From NCBI GenBank assembly GCA_945890495.1, contig CAMDCO010000011.1, positions 1 to 50,805 of the forward strand: DNA of 50,805 nucleotides, read 5' to 3'. The stretch comes from Bordetella parapertussis. GTDB taxonomy: Bacteria; Pseudomonadota; Gammaproteobacteria; Burkholderiales; Thiobacillaceae. Shown one piece after another: positions 26,509 to 34,028 of the stretch. Positions within the stretch are counted from its first letter, which is position 1, and every line of letters starts with the position of its first letter. The notes below the pieces were generated by a model. The model saw only the letters and a program-made list of their open reading frames with translations, was not told the DNA's origin and made no database searches. The position numbers and the translations under genes are program-made.

Positions 26509-29500
26509 TTACAGCATGACCTTTTCAATGCCGCCGTTATTGGCCTTGGCGACAAAGTCATTGAGCCAGTTCTTGCCCAGGATGTGGCGCGCCAGTTCGA
26601 CCACGATGTAGTCGGCGTCGATCCCGCTGGACTCTTCATAACGGGCGATGCCTTGCAGGCAGGAGGGGCAAGAGGTGAGCAGCTTGACCGGTCCCTCACC
26701 GGGCAGGCCGCCGGCGACACGGTCGATCTCTTCTTGTTTGCGGAAGCGCACCTGGGTGGCGATGTCCGGGCGGGCGGCGGCGAAGGTGCCGGCCTCGCCG
26801 CAGCAGCGTTCAGACAAGGCCACGGGCGCGGCCAGTAATTGTTGGGCCACCTGCACGCCGGAGCGGGTCTTCATCGGGGTGTGGCAGGGCTCGTGATACA
26901 TGTAACGGACGCCGGTCACCGCGTCCAGTTTAACGCCCCGTTCGGCGAGGTATTCGTGGATGTCGAGCAGCCGGCAGCCGGGGAAGATGCGTTCGAACTG
27001 ATATTTGAGGAGTTGGTCCATGCAGGTGCCACAGGACACCAGCACCGTTTTGATGTCCAGATAATTCAAGGTGTTGGCGACGCGATGGAACAGGACGCGG
27101 TTAGCGGTGGTAATGGACTCGCCCTTTTCGCGGTCGCCCACGGCGATCTGCGGATAGCCGCAACAGAGGTAACCGGGCGGCAGGATGGTCTGGGCGCCGA
27201 CATGGTAGAGCATGGCTTGGGTGGCGAGGCCGACCTGCGAGAACAGGCGCTCCGAGCCGCAGCCAGGGAAATAGAACACGGCCTCCGAGTCCTCGCCGGT
27301 CTTGGTCGGGTCGCGGAGGATGGGCACGATACGCGCGTCTTCCAGGCCGAGCAGGGCACGACCGGTCTGACGCGGCAATTTGCTGGTGAGCGGCCGGTTG
27401 AGGAAGTGGATGACCTGCTCGTGCACCGGCTGTGGTCGGGCCGTGGCGCCGGGCTGCTTGAGTTGCGGGGCGCCCAAGCCGAGGTAGCGGACGAACTGGT
27501 GGCCCAGCCGCTGGGCCTTGTAGCCCCACTCGATGGCCAGCTTGCGGGTCCAGCGGATGGCGTCCGGATCGGTGGTGTTTAGGAAGAACTGGGCCAGGGC
27601 GGTGCCGGGCGAGAAGCGTTTCTTGCCCATTTGTTTCAGCAAGTGGCGCATGGCCATCGAGACATCGCCGAAGTCGATATTGACTGGGCAGGGGTTCTTG
27701 CACTTGTGGCAGACCGTGCAGTGGTCGGCGACATCGTTGAAGGCGTCGAAGTGCTTGATCGAGATGCCGCGCCGGGTCTGCTCTTCGTAGAGGAAGGCCT
27801 CAATCAGCAGCGAGGTGGAGAGGATCTTGTCGCGCGGGCTGTAGAGCAGGTTGGCGCGTGGCACATGGGTGTTGCACACCGGTTTGCATTTTCCGCAGCG
27901 CAGACAATCCTTGATCGAGTCGGCGATGGCACCGATCTCGGACTGTTCCATGATCAGGGACTCGGTCTCCAGCAGCGAGAACGAGGGCGTATAGGCATTG
28001 GACAGGTTCGCGCCCGGCATCAGTTTGCCGCGATTGAAGCGCTGTTCGGGATCGACCTTCTGCCGGTAGAGGGCGAACTCAGCCAGGGCGGCATCAGACA
28101 GATAGTCGACCTTGGTGATGCCGATCCCGTGCTCGCCAGAGATCACGCCGCCCAGGTCTTGGGCGAGATGCATGATGCGATCGACGGCCGCATTGGCGGC
28201 CTTGAGCATGGCGTAGTTGTCGGAGTTGACCGGCACATTGGTGTGCACATTGCCGTCGCCGGCGTGCATGTGCAGGGCGACGAAGACCCGGCCCTTGAGG
28301 ACCTTTTGATGCACGGCCTCGGCCCCGAGCAGGACGCGCTCGTATTCTCGACCGGTGAAGAGGCGACGCAGTTCGGCACGCACCTCGCGTTTCCACGATA
28401 CGGTTTCCTGGCGGGATTGCAGGGCGCGGAACACGGGGTCTTCGTCGATGCGTTGCAGCAGGCCGGCCCAGCGGGCGCGCACGCTCTGGAGCAGGTTCAG
28501 CGCCCGTCCACGCCGTTCTTCGGTGAGTTTGCTGTCAGCGGGCCCGCCGCCGTCTTCATCCTCCTCCTCGATCAGGGGCAGCGGGCCTTGCAGGAAGGCC
28601 TCTAGGGCATCCAGCAATTCGAGCTTGTTGGCAATCGACAACTCAATGTTGATCTTTTCCACGCCATCGCTGTAATCGGCCAGACGATCGAGGGGGATGA
28701 CGACATCTTCATTGATCTTGAAGGCGTTGGTGTGTGCGGCGATCGCGGCGGTGCGGGCGCGGTCAAGCCAGAACTTCTTGCGCGCCTCCGGGCTAACGGC
28801 AATGAAGCCCTCCCCGCCACGGGCATTGGCCAGACGCACGATGTGCGAGGCGGCCTCGCCCACGGCGCGATCGTCATCGCAGGCGATATCGGCCAGTAGC
28901 ACCATGTTGGGGCGTGCCGTGCGGTGGGCCTTGGTGGCGTAACCCACCGCCTTCACATAGCGAGCATCGAGGTGTTCCAGTCCAGCGAGCAACACGCCGC
29001 CTGGCCGGGTGTCGAGATAACGCTTGATCTCGACAATGCCGGGCACCGCGTCGTGCGGCGAGCCGAAGAATTCGAGGCAGACGGTGCGTACCTGCGCGGG
29101 CATACGGTGCAGGATGAAGGTGGCCTGGGTAATCAGGCCGTCACAGCCTTCCTTCTGGATGCCGGGCAGCCCCCCGAGAACCTTGTTGGTGACATCCTTG
29201 CCGAGGCCCGCTTTGCGGAAGGCCGCAGCGGGGATCTCGAGAATCTCGGGCGTGCCTTTGGGTTGGCCATCAGCATGGTAGCGGCGCAGCTCAAAGCGCG
29301 CGGTCTCGATGTCGTGGATCTTGCCCAGATTGTGATCGAGGCGGGTGACCTCCAGCCAGTCGGCATCGGGGGTGACCATCTTCCACGACAACAGGTTGTC
29401 CACCGCCGTACCCCACAGCACGGCCTTCTTGCCGCCGGCGTTCATGGCGACATTGCCGCCAATGCAGGAGGCATCGGCCGAGGTGGGGTCGACCGCGAAG

Positions 29501-30291
29501 GCCAGTCCGGCGGCCTCGGCGGCCTGCATGACGCGGCGGGTCACAACGCCAGAACCGCAGCGGATCACCGGGGTCGGGGTGGTGTGGCCGGGCAGGATGC
29601 GTTGTTCGATGGCGTCGTAGCGATCCAGTTTTTCGGTGTTGATGATCACTGCGCGCGGGGTGAGCGGGATCGCGCCGCCGGTATAGCCGGTGCCGCCGCC
29701 GCGAGGAATAATGTTGCAGCCCAGCGCGATACAGTCAGCGACCAGGGCGGGAATCTCGTCTTCGTGATCTGGGTAGAGGACGGCAAAGGGGTATTCGACC
29801 CGCCAGTCGGTGGCGTCCGTGACATGGGTGACGCGGGCGTGACCGTCAAAGGCGATATTGTCGCGATGGGTATGGCGAGCCAGTTGTCGGGCCAGGTCGT
29901 GGCGCAGGTGTGCGGTAGCGCTGAATTCGGCGGCAAAGGCATCAACAGCCTGATACGCAAGGGCGAGGAGTTCAGCCACCTGGGGATTGCCTTGGCGGCG
30001 TTTTTCGACCTCGCCAAGGCGATGCCGCAAGGCACTGATCAGCAGGCCGCGACGCTTGGCATTGGCCAGCAAATCGTCTTGCAGGTAGGGGTTACGGGTG
30101 ACCACCCAGATGTCGCCCAAGACCTCGAACAACATGCGCGCCGAGCGCCCGGTGCGGCGGCCCACACGCAAGGCCTCGATCAGTCGCCAGCCTTCTGCGC
30201 CGAGCAGACGCAGGATGATCTCACGGTCTGAAAACGAGGTGTAGTTGTAGGGGATCTCGCGGATGCGGGGGGCTGTATGGGTGGCGCTCAT
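26509..30291 (-). CDS. Giant DUF3683 FAD-linked dehydrogenase fused to Fe-S/CCG subunit
   Basis: A 1260-residue protein joining what are usually separate GlcD- and GlcF/GlpC-like subunits. An N-terminal DUF3683 region (about 1-120) precedes an FAD-binding type-4 domain with [19 protein letters not shown] near 195, [15 protein letters not shown]-like [20 protein letters not shown], and an FAD-oxidase C-terminal domain ([15 protein letters not shown] near 675; [10 protein letters not shown]). Two ferredoxin clusters follow ([11 protein letters not shown] near 796; [12 protein letters not shown] near 857) and two CCG cysteine domains (PGCG, CCGY, SCGTC, then EPCH, RCCGEAG, SCPSC between 1010 and 1210). 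It probably oxidises a 2-hydroxyacid such as D-lactate or glycolate into the quinone pool; the substrate is inferred only from the family. Confidence 0.92.
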   Translation of the reverse strand: MSATHTAPRIREIPYNYTSFSDREIILRLLGAEGWRLIEALRVGRRTGRSARMLFEVLGDIWVVTRNPYLQDDLLANAKRRGLLISALRHRLGEVEKRRQGNPQVAELLALAYQAVDAFAAEFSATAHLRHDLARQLARHTHRDNIAFDGHARVTHVTDATDWRVEYPFAVLYPDHEDEIPALVADCIALGCNIIPRGGGTGYTGGAIPLTPRAVIINTEKLDRYDAIEQRILPGHTTPTPVIRCGSGVVTRRVMQAAEAAGLAFAVDPTSADASCIGGNVAMNAGGKKAVLWGTAVDNLLSWKMVTPDADWLEVTRLDHNLGKIHDIETARFELRRYHADGQPKGTPEILEIPAAAFRKAGLGKDVTNKVLGGLPGIQKEGCDGLITQATFILHRMPAQVRTVCLEFFGSPHDAVPGIVEIKRYLDTRPGGVLLAGLEHLDARYVKAVGYATKAHRTARPNMVLLADIACDDDRAVGEAASHIVRLANARGGEGFIAVSPEARKKFWLDRARTAAIAAHTNAFKINEDVVIPLDRLADYSDGVEKINIELSIANKLELLDALEAFLQGPLPLIEEEDEDGGGPADSKLTEERRGRALNLLQSVRARWAGLLQRIDEDPVFRALQSRQETVSWKREVRAELRRLFTGREYERVLLGAEAVHQKVLKGRVFVALHMHAGDGNVHTNVPVNSDNYAMLKAANAAVDRIMHLAQDLGGVISGEHGIGITKVDYLSDAALAEFALYRQKVDPEQRFNRGKLMPGANLSNAYTPSFSLLETESLIMEQSEIGAIADSIKDCLRCGKCKPVCNTHVPRANLLYSPRDKILSTSLLIEAFLYEEQTRRGISIKHFDAFNDVADHCTVCHKCKNPCPVNIDFGDVSMAMRHLLKQMGKKRFSPGTALAQFFLNTTDPDAIRWTRKLAIEWGYKAQRLGHQFVRYLGLGAPQLKQPGATARPQPVHEQVIHFLNRPLTSKLPRQTGRALLGLEDARIVPILRDPTKTGEDSEAVFYFPGCGSERLFSQVGLATQAMLYHVGAQTILPPGYLCCGYPQIAVGDREKGESITTANRVLFHRVANTLNYLDIKTVLVSCGTCMDQLLKYQFERIFPGCRLLDIHEYLAERGVKLDAVTGVRYMYHEPCHTPMKTRSGVQVAQQLLAAPVALSERCCGEAGTFAAARPDIATQVRFRKQEEIDRVAGGLPGEGPVKLLTSCPSCLQGIARYEESSGIDADYIVVELARHILGKNWLNDFVAKANNGGIEKVML

Positions 30292-30428
30292 GATCGGGGC
30301 CGGAGAAGAGAGCTTGGATTCTAGCCCAGTGAGGCGTCCATCTCAATTTAAGTTGATGCTAATTTTGCCGTTTTCCATGGAGGCCTCTGGAGTAGAATGA
30401 CAAGAATTCGGTTTCACACGGACTATTC
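30292..30428. promoter_or_regulatory. Divergent promoter region between DUF3683 gene and PTS operon
   Basis: 137 bases separate the two ATGs. The half near the PTS genes is AT-richer than the flanking coding DNA. I see no confident -35/-10 pair or regulator palindrome, so this entry only marks where both promoters must lie. Confidence 0.45.
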
Positions 30429-30836
30429 ATGATTGGCCTGCTCGTTGTTGCGCATGGATCACTCGGTGCCTCGCTCATCGATTGCGCGACCTATGTGTTG
30501 GGCGGCCGACCGGAGCAGCTCGAGGCCTTGGATCTGACCGCCTTCCCCGATGCGGGTCTGATGCGGAATGAAGTCGAGGCCATGCTTCAGCGGGTGGATC
30601 AGGGCGATGGTGTGTTGGTCTTGTCCGATATTTACGGGGCTACGCCCTGCAATACCGTCTGCCGCTTGCTGGCACCGGGCCGGGTTGAGGTTGTGGTGGG
30701 CGTGAATGTCCCCATGCTGCTCAAAACGCTGACCTACCGTGAGCGAGCCAGTCTGGACGATTTGGCGGCGCGGGCGGAACACGGCGCGCGCGAGGGTGTG
30801 TTCCGTTTGGCTGGGGAGTGTGGCGCCCATGCTTGA
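30429..30836 (+). CDS. PTS mannose-class EIIA protein
   Basis: A 135-residue EIIA-Man domain. The phosphorylated histidine is His9 in LLVVAHGSLGASL; VLSDIYGATPCNTVCRLL and VVVGVNVPMLLKTLTYR are family core segments. It stands alone without the EIIB, EIIC or EIID proteins of a sugar transporter. With HPr and EI immediately downstream it forms the incomplete PTS seen in many betaproteobacteria, thought to be regulatory (phosphorelay controlling metabolism or signalling) rather than for uptake. Its 3' end overlaps the HPr start by eight bases. Confidence 0.93.
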   Translation: MIGLLVVAHGSLGASLIDCATYVLGGRPEQLEALDLTAFPDAGLMRNEVEAMLQRVDQGDGVLVLSDIYGATPCNTVCRLLAPGRVEVVVGVNVPMLLKTLTYRERASLDDLAARAEHGAREGVFRLAGECGAHA

Positions 30837-31098
30837 TCAAGAGATCACGGTCATCAATCGATTAGGCCTGCATGCCCGCGCTTCGGCCAAACTGACCCAC
30901 TTGGCGACCGGTTTCAAGTCCGAGATCTGGCTGACTCGCAACGGGCGGCGCGTGAATGGCAAGAGCATCATGGGGGTCATGATGTTGGCCGCGGCCCAAG
31001 GCACCACGGTGAAGGTTGAGGTGCATGGCGAGGACGAATCGGCCGCGCTGATCGCCATGGCCCAGCTCTTCGCGGCCCGTTTTGGCGAGGAGGTCTGA
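30829..31098 (+). CDS. ptsH: Phosphocarrier protein HPr
   Basis: An 89-residue HPr with both regulatory sites in place: His15 in NRLGLHARASAKL (phosphorylated by EI) and Ser46 in NGKSIMGVMML (target of HPr kinase/phosphorylase). Conservation of Ser46 suggests that hprK exists elsewhere in the genome. ATG 30829 overlaps the EIIA stop, and EI follows after 15 bases. Cytosolic. Confidence 0.96.
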   Translation: MLDQEITVINRLGLHARASAKLTHLATGFKSEIWLTRNGRRVNGKSIMGVMMLAAAQGTTVKVEVHGEDESAALIAMAQLFAARFGEEV

Positions 31099-31113
31099 GG
31101 TGGGGACGCGTCG

Positions 31114-32847
31114 ATGACTTTGGCCCTGCACGGTCTTGGCGTTTCCAATGGCTATGCCATTGGCCTGGCACAGGTCTTTTCACACGATCGCCTAGAGGTC
31201 CCGCATTATCAGTTACGCAAGGCCGACATCCCGGCTGAGGTGGCGCGTTTTGATGCGGCCGTAGTGGCGGTGCGTTTGGCCCTGGCCGATCTGGGCCAAC
31301 ATATTCCCGAAGGCGCGCCGTCCGAATTGCAGGCCTTTCTCGACCTGCATCGCTTGATTCTGGATGACTCCCTGCTGTCCGAGGCCCCCAAGCAACTGAT
31401 CCTTGATCTGGGATGCAACGCGGAATGGGCCTTGGCGCAGCAAAGTAGCCACTTGATCGCCCAATTCCAGGGGATCGAGGACCCTTATTTCCGCGAGCGT
31501 TGGCACGATGTGCGGCAAGTGGCCGAGAAGCTGCTCAAGGAGTTGATGGGGCATCCGGCCAAGGAGCCGAAAGGGGGGCATAAACAGGCCGAGGAGCCGA
31601 CCATCTTGGTGGCTCATGACCTGTCCCCTTCCGACATGATCCTGTTCAAACGGCAGGCCTATGCCGGTTTTGTCACGGACCTAGGCGGCCAGACTTCACA
31701 CACGGCCATCCTGGCGCGTAGTCTCAATATCCCGGCGGTCATGGCGTTGCACAATGCCCACGCCCTGGTGCAGGACGGCGACAGGCTGGTCATCGATGGC
31801 GTGGCGGGGGTGCTTCTGGTCAACCCCGATGCCCACACGGTGGACGAATATCGTCTGCGTCAGCACGCGTGGATGCTGGAACAGAAAAAGCTGCGTCGCA
31901 TCAAAACCAGCGTAGCGAAGACCCTGGACGGGCAGGCCGTGGAATTGCTGGCCAATATCGACCTGCCTCAGGATGTCGAAGAGGCCATCGAGGAGAATGC
32001 CGCCGGGGTGGGACTGTTCCGTTCCGAGTTTTTATACATGAACCGCGATCTGCCGCCCAGCGAGGACGAACAGTTCGAGGCCTATCGGCAGGTGCTGGTG
32101 GCGATGCACGATCGGCCGGTGGTGATCCGGACGCTCGATGTGGGCGCGGACAAATCCCTGCCTTGGATGACGCAAGTGAGTGAAAACCCCGCCTTGGGGT
32201 TGCGCGCGATCCGCTTATGTTTGGCTGAACCGCAAATCTTCTTGACCCAGATTCGTGCCATTTTACGCGCGGCCCAGATCGGTTCAGCCCGCATCCTGAT
32301 CCCCATGATCGCCAGTCTGAGCGAACTTGATCAGGCCTTGGCCCTGATCGAGACCGCCAAACAACAATTACGCGATGAAGGCCTGCCCTTCCGCGAGGCG
32401 GTGCCGGTGGGGGGCATGATTGAGGTCCCGGCCGCCGCCTTGGCCGTCGAATGGTTCGCCAAGCGGCTGGACTTCTTGTCGATTGGAACCAATGACCTGA
32501 TTCAGTACACCTTGGCGATCGACCGGACTGACGATAGTGTGGCGCATCTGTACGATCCGCTGCATCCGGCGATTTTGCACCTGATCTCGCATACCTTGCG
32601 GGTGGCGAAGCGGCTGGGTATTCCCGTGTCTGTGTGTGGCGAGATGGCGGGTGATGCGCACCTGACCCGGCTCCTTCTGGGTATGGGGCTGCGCAGTTTT
32701 TCCATGCATCCGGCCCATCTGCTGCGCGTCAAGCAGCAGGTCTTGCGCAGTCATGTCGCTGACTTGGTAGCCCCGGTGGGCCGCCTGTTGCGCGCGGGTG
32801 AGAGCGACAGGATTCAGGCTAAACTGGCGCGCATCAACGAGGCTTGA
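31114..32847 (+). CDS. ptsI: PTS enzyme I (phosphoenolpyruvate-protein phosphotransferase)
   Basis: A 577-residue EI, the PEP-dependent first kinase of the PTS. The phospho-histidine is near residue 196 in GGQTSHTAILARSLNIPAV. PEP/Mg binding is shown by GVGLFRSEFLYMNR, VVIRTLDVGADKSLPW, FLSIGTNDLIQYTLAIDR and SVCGEMAGD with the catalytic Cys, then LLGMGLRSFSM. The normal length argues for full function. A small Lys/Gly/Glu-rich insert (HPAKEPKGGHKQAEEP) lies near 145-162 before the phospho-histidine domain. Third gene of the EIIA-HPr-EI operon. Confidence 0.97.
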   Translation: MTLALHGLGVSNGYAIGLAQVFSHDRLEVPHYQLRKADIPAEVARFDAAVVAVRLALADLGQHIPEGAPSELQAFLDLHRLILDDSLLSEAPKQLILDLGCNAEWALAQQSSHLIAQFQGIEDPYFRERWHDVRQVAEKLLKELMGHPAKEPKGGHKQAEEPTILVAHDLSPSDMILFKRQAYAGFVTDLGGQTSHTAILARSLNIPAVMALHNAHALVQDGDRLVIDGVAGVLLVNPDAHTVDEYRLRQHAWMLEQKKLRRIKTSVAKTLDGQAVELLANIDLPQDVEEAIEENAAGVGLFRSEFLYMNRDLPPSEDEQFEAYRQVLVAMHDRPVVIRTLDVGADKSLPWMTQVSENPALGLRAIRLCLAEPQIFLTQIRAILRAAQIGSARILIPMIASLSELDQALALIETAKQQLRDEGLPFREAVPVGGMIEVPAAALAVEWFAKRLDFLSIGTNDLIQYTLAIDRTDDSVAHLYDPLHPAILHLISHTLRVAKRLGIPVSVCGEMAGDAHLTRLLLGMGLRSFSMHPAHLLRVKQQVLRSHVADLVAPVGRLLRAGESDRIQAKLARINEA

Positions 32848-32911
32848 GCCGCGCTGCGAGGTCCGCTGTAATCGCCGCGTGGGTTGTTATGGGGTTGCTA
32901 GTGGGTTGCTA

Positions 32912-33220
32912 TTAAGCCGCCAGCAGCGTCTGCAGTTCGCCCTTCTGATACAGCTCCATTACGATGTCCGAGCCGCCCACGAATTGGCCCTTGATGTAAA
33001 GCTGCGGGATGGTTGGCCAACTGGAAAAGACCTTGATGCCCTCACGCAGCTCAGGGTCGGTGAGCACATTAACGGCCAAGAAGTCGTTGACCCCACAGGC
33101 CTTGAGGACCTGCGTCGCACGCGACGAGAAACCGCATTGTGGGAATTGTGGTGTCCCCTTCATGTAGAGCACAACGGGGTTGGTTTCGACTTGCTGGCGG
33201 ATGCGTTCTTGAATGTCCAT
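32912..33220 (-). CDS. grxD: Monothiol glutaredoxin (Grx4 type)
   Basis: A 102-residue CGFS glutaredoxin that binds and transfers [2Fe-2S] clusters with glutathione. Active-site Cys29 lies in FPQCGFSSRA; Lys21 (YMKGTP), WPTIPQLYIKGQFVGGSDI (cis-Pro and glutathione contacts) and the final helix are standard. Single gene on the minus strand, convergent with the PTS operon. The start is ATG 33220. Confidence 0.97.
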   Translation of the reverse strand: MDIQERIRQQVETNPVVLYMKGTPQFPQCGFSSRATQVLKACGVNDFLAVNVLTDPELREGIKVFSSWPTIPQLYIKGQFVGGSDIVMELYQKGELQTLLAA

Positions 33221-33598
33221 GATTAATCCTTATTAAATTACTCGGGTATTATAGCGTGAGATGAGGGGGCCTGCCAGAATGCCCGCCATGAGGCGTGCGC
33301 TTGAAAATATTGGGCATCTATAGCCCCTCTCCCCCGGCACCTCTCCGCAAGGGGCGAGGGGTGAATGGTTGGGCGGGTACGGGGCCCACCGCTACTTCCC
33401 CAGCGGGAACGGGGTTGGGTGCCGGTGGCGTAATAAGTCATTTTGTCGCCCCCCTCTCACCTTGTGGGAGAGGGATTGGGTGTCGGCTGCGCGATAGACA
33501 TTTTGTTGCCCCCCTCGCCCCTTGCGGGAGAGGGGCTGGGGGAGAGGGGTATGATCAGATCAAACTTACTTTCGGACTCCCCTCGCGGGAGAGGGGTA
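33221..33598. repeat. Cluster of CCCTCTCC/GGAGAGGG palindromic repeats
   Basis: About 380 bases without a confident gene. Palindromes of the type CCCCTCTCCC...GGGAGAGGGG occur at 33324-33361, 33455-33475, 33511-33548 and 33575-33597. The second and third are part of a near-60-base tandem unit, each led by CATTTTGT(T/C)GCCCCCC and trailed by TTGGGTGTCGG or GCTGGGGG. Another copy lies at 33929-33965, on the far side of the DUF559 gene, and one at 15462-15491. All reading frames through here are repeat read-through. Confidence 0.85.
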
Positions 33599-34012
33599 AT
33601 GGAGCAACATAAATTTGTCAGGCAATTGCGAAGCCACATGACGGAGAGCGAGAACAGGCTGTGGCGACACCTGAGAGCACACCGGTTGAACGGCGAAAAA
33701 TTCAGACGCCAGCAGCCGATCGGTCCTTATGTGGTCGATTTTGTGCATTTTGGTGCTCGCCTGATTGTGGAGGCCGATGGCGGGCAGCACAACGATGCGT
33801 CTTACGATGAAACACGAGACAATTGGCTGCGTGAACAGGGGTTTACGGTGATGCGGTTTTGGAATAACGAGATCATGGGCAATTTGGATGGTGTGCTGGC
33901 GACCGTTATGGGCGCAATGACTGAATCACCCCTCTCCCCCGGCCCCTCCCGCAAGGGGAGAGGGGTGAATGACATTTGTTTGCCCAGCATCTACCAGCGC
34001 ACCCGCACATGA
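33599..34012 (+). CDS. DUF559 (Vsr-like PD-(D/E)XK) endonuclease-like protein
   Basis: A 137-residue protein. The DUF559 core is clear at about 14-105: MTESENRLWRHLRAHRLNG, FRRQQPIGPYVVDFVHF, ARLIVEADGGQHN, and QGFTVMRFWNNEIMGNLDGV. Candidate metal/catalytic residues are Asp47, Glu58, Asp60, Gln63 and His64. The fold is related to very-short-patch-repair endonucleases; activity in this family is largely unproven. The last 30 residues (from ESPLSPGPSRKGRG) are encoded by a palindromic repeat copy and are probably not part of the fold. The ATG at 33599 immediately abuts another repeat copy (GAGAGGGGTA), so the gene is bracketed by the repeat family on both sides. Confidence 0.85.
   Translation: MEQHKFVRQLRSHMTESENRLWRHLRAHRLNGEKFRRQQPIGPYVVDFVHFGARLIVEADGGQHNDASYDETRDNWLREQGFTVMRFWNNEIMGNLDGVLATVMGAMTESPLSPGPSRKGRGVNDICLPSIYQRTRT
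33929..33965. repeat. CCCTCTCC palindromic repeat inside the DUF559 3' end
   Basis: The arm CCCCTCTCCCCC pairs with GGGGAGAGGGG around a short loop containing CCTCCCGCAA. It resembles 33324-33361 in arm order and in the trailing GTGAATG, and lies within the DUF559 reading frame. Confidence 0.85.
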
Positions 34013-34028
34013 AACCAGCGTACCGCAC

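Noticed and set aside
28924-30231. A 435-codon frame antisense to the DUF3683 dehydrogenase
   Set aside because: Mirror image of a clear coding frame; the translated sequence has no motifs and no ribosome site.
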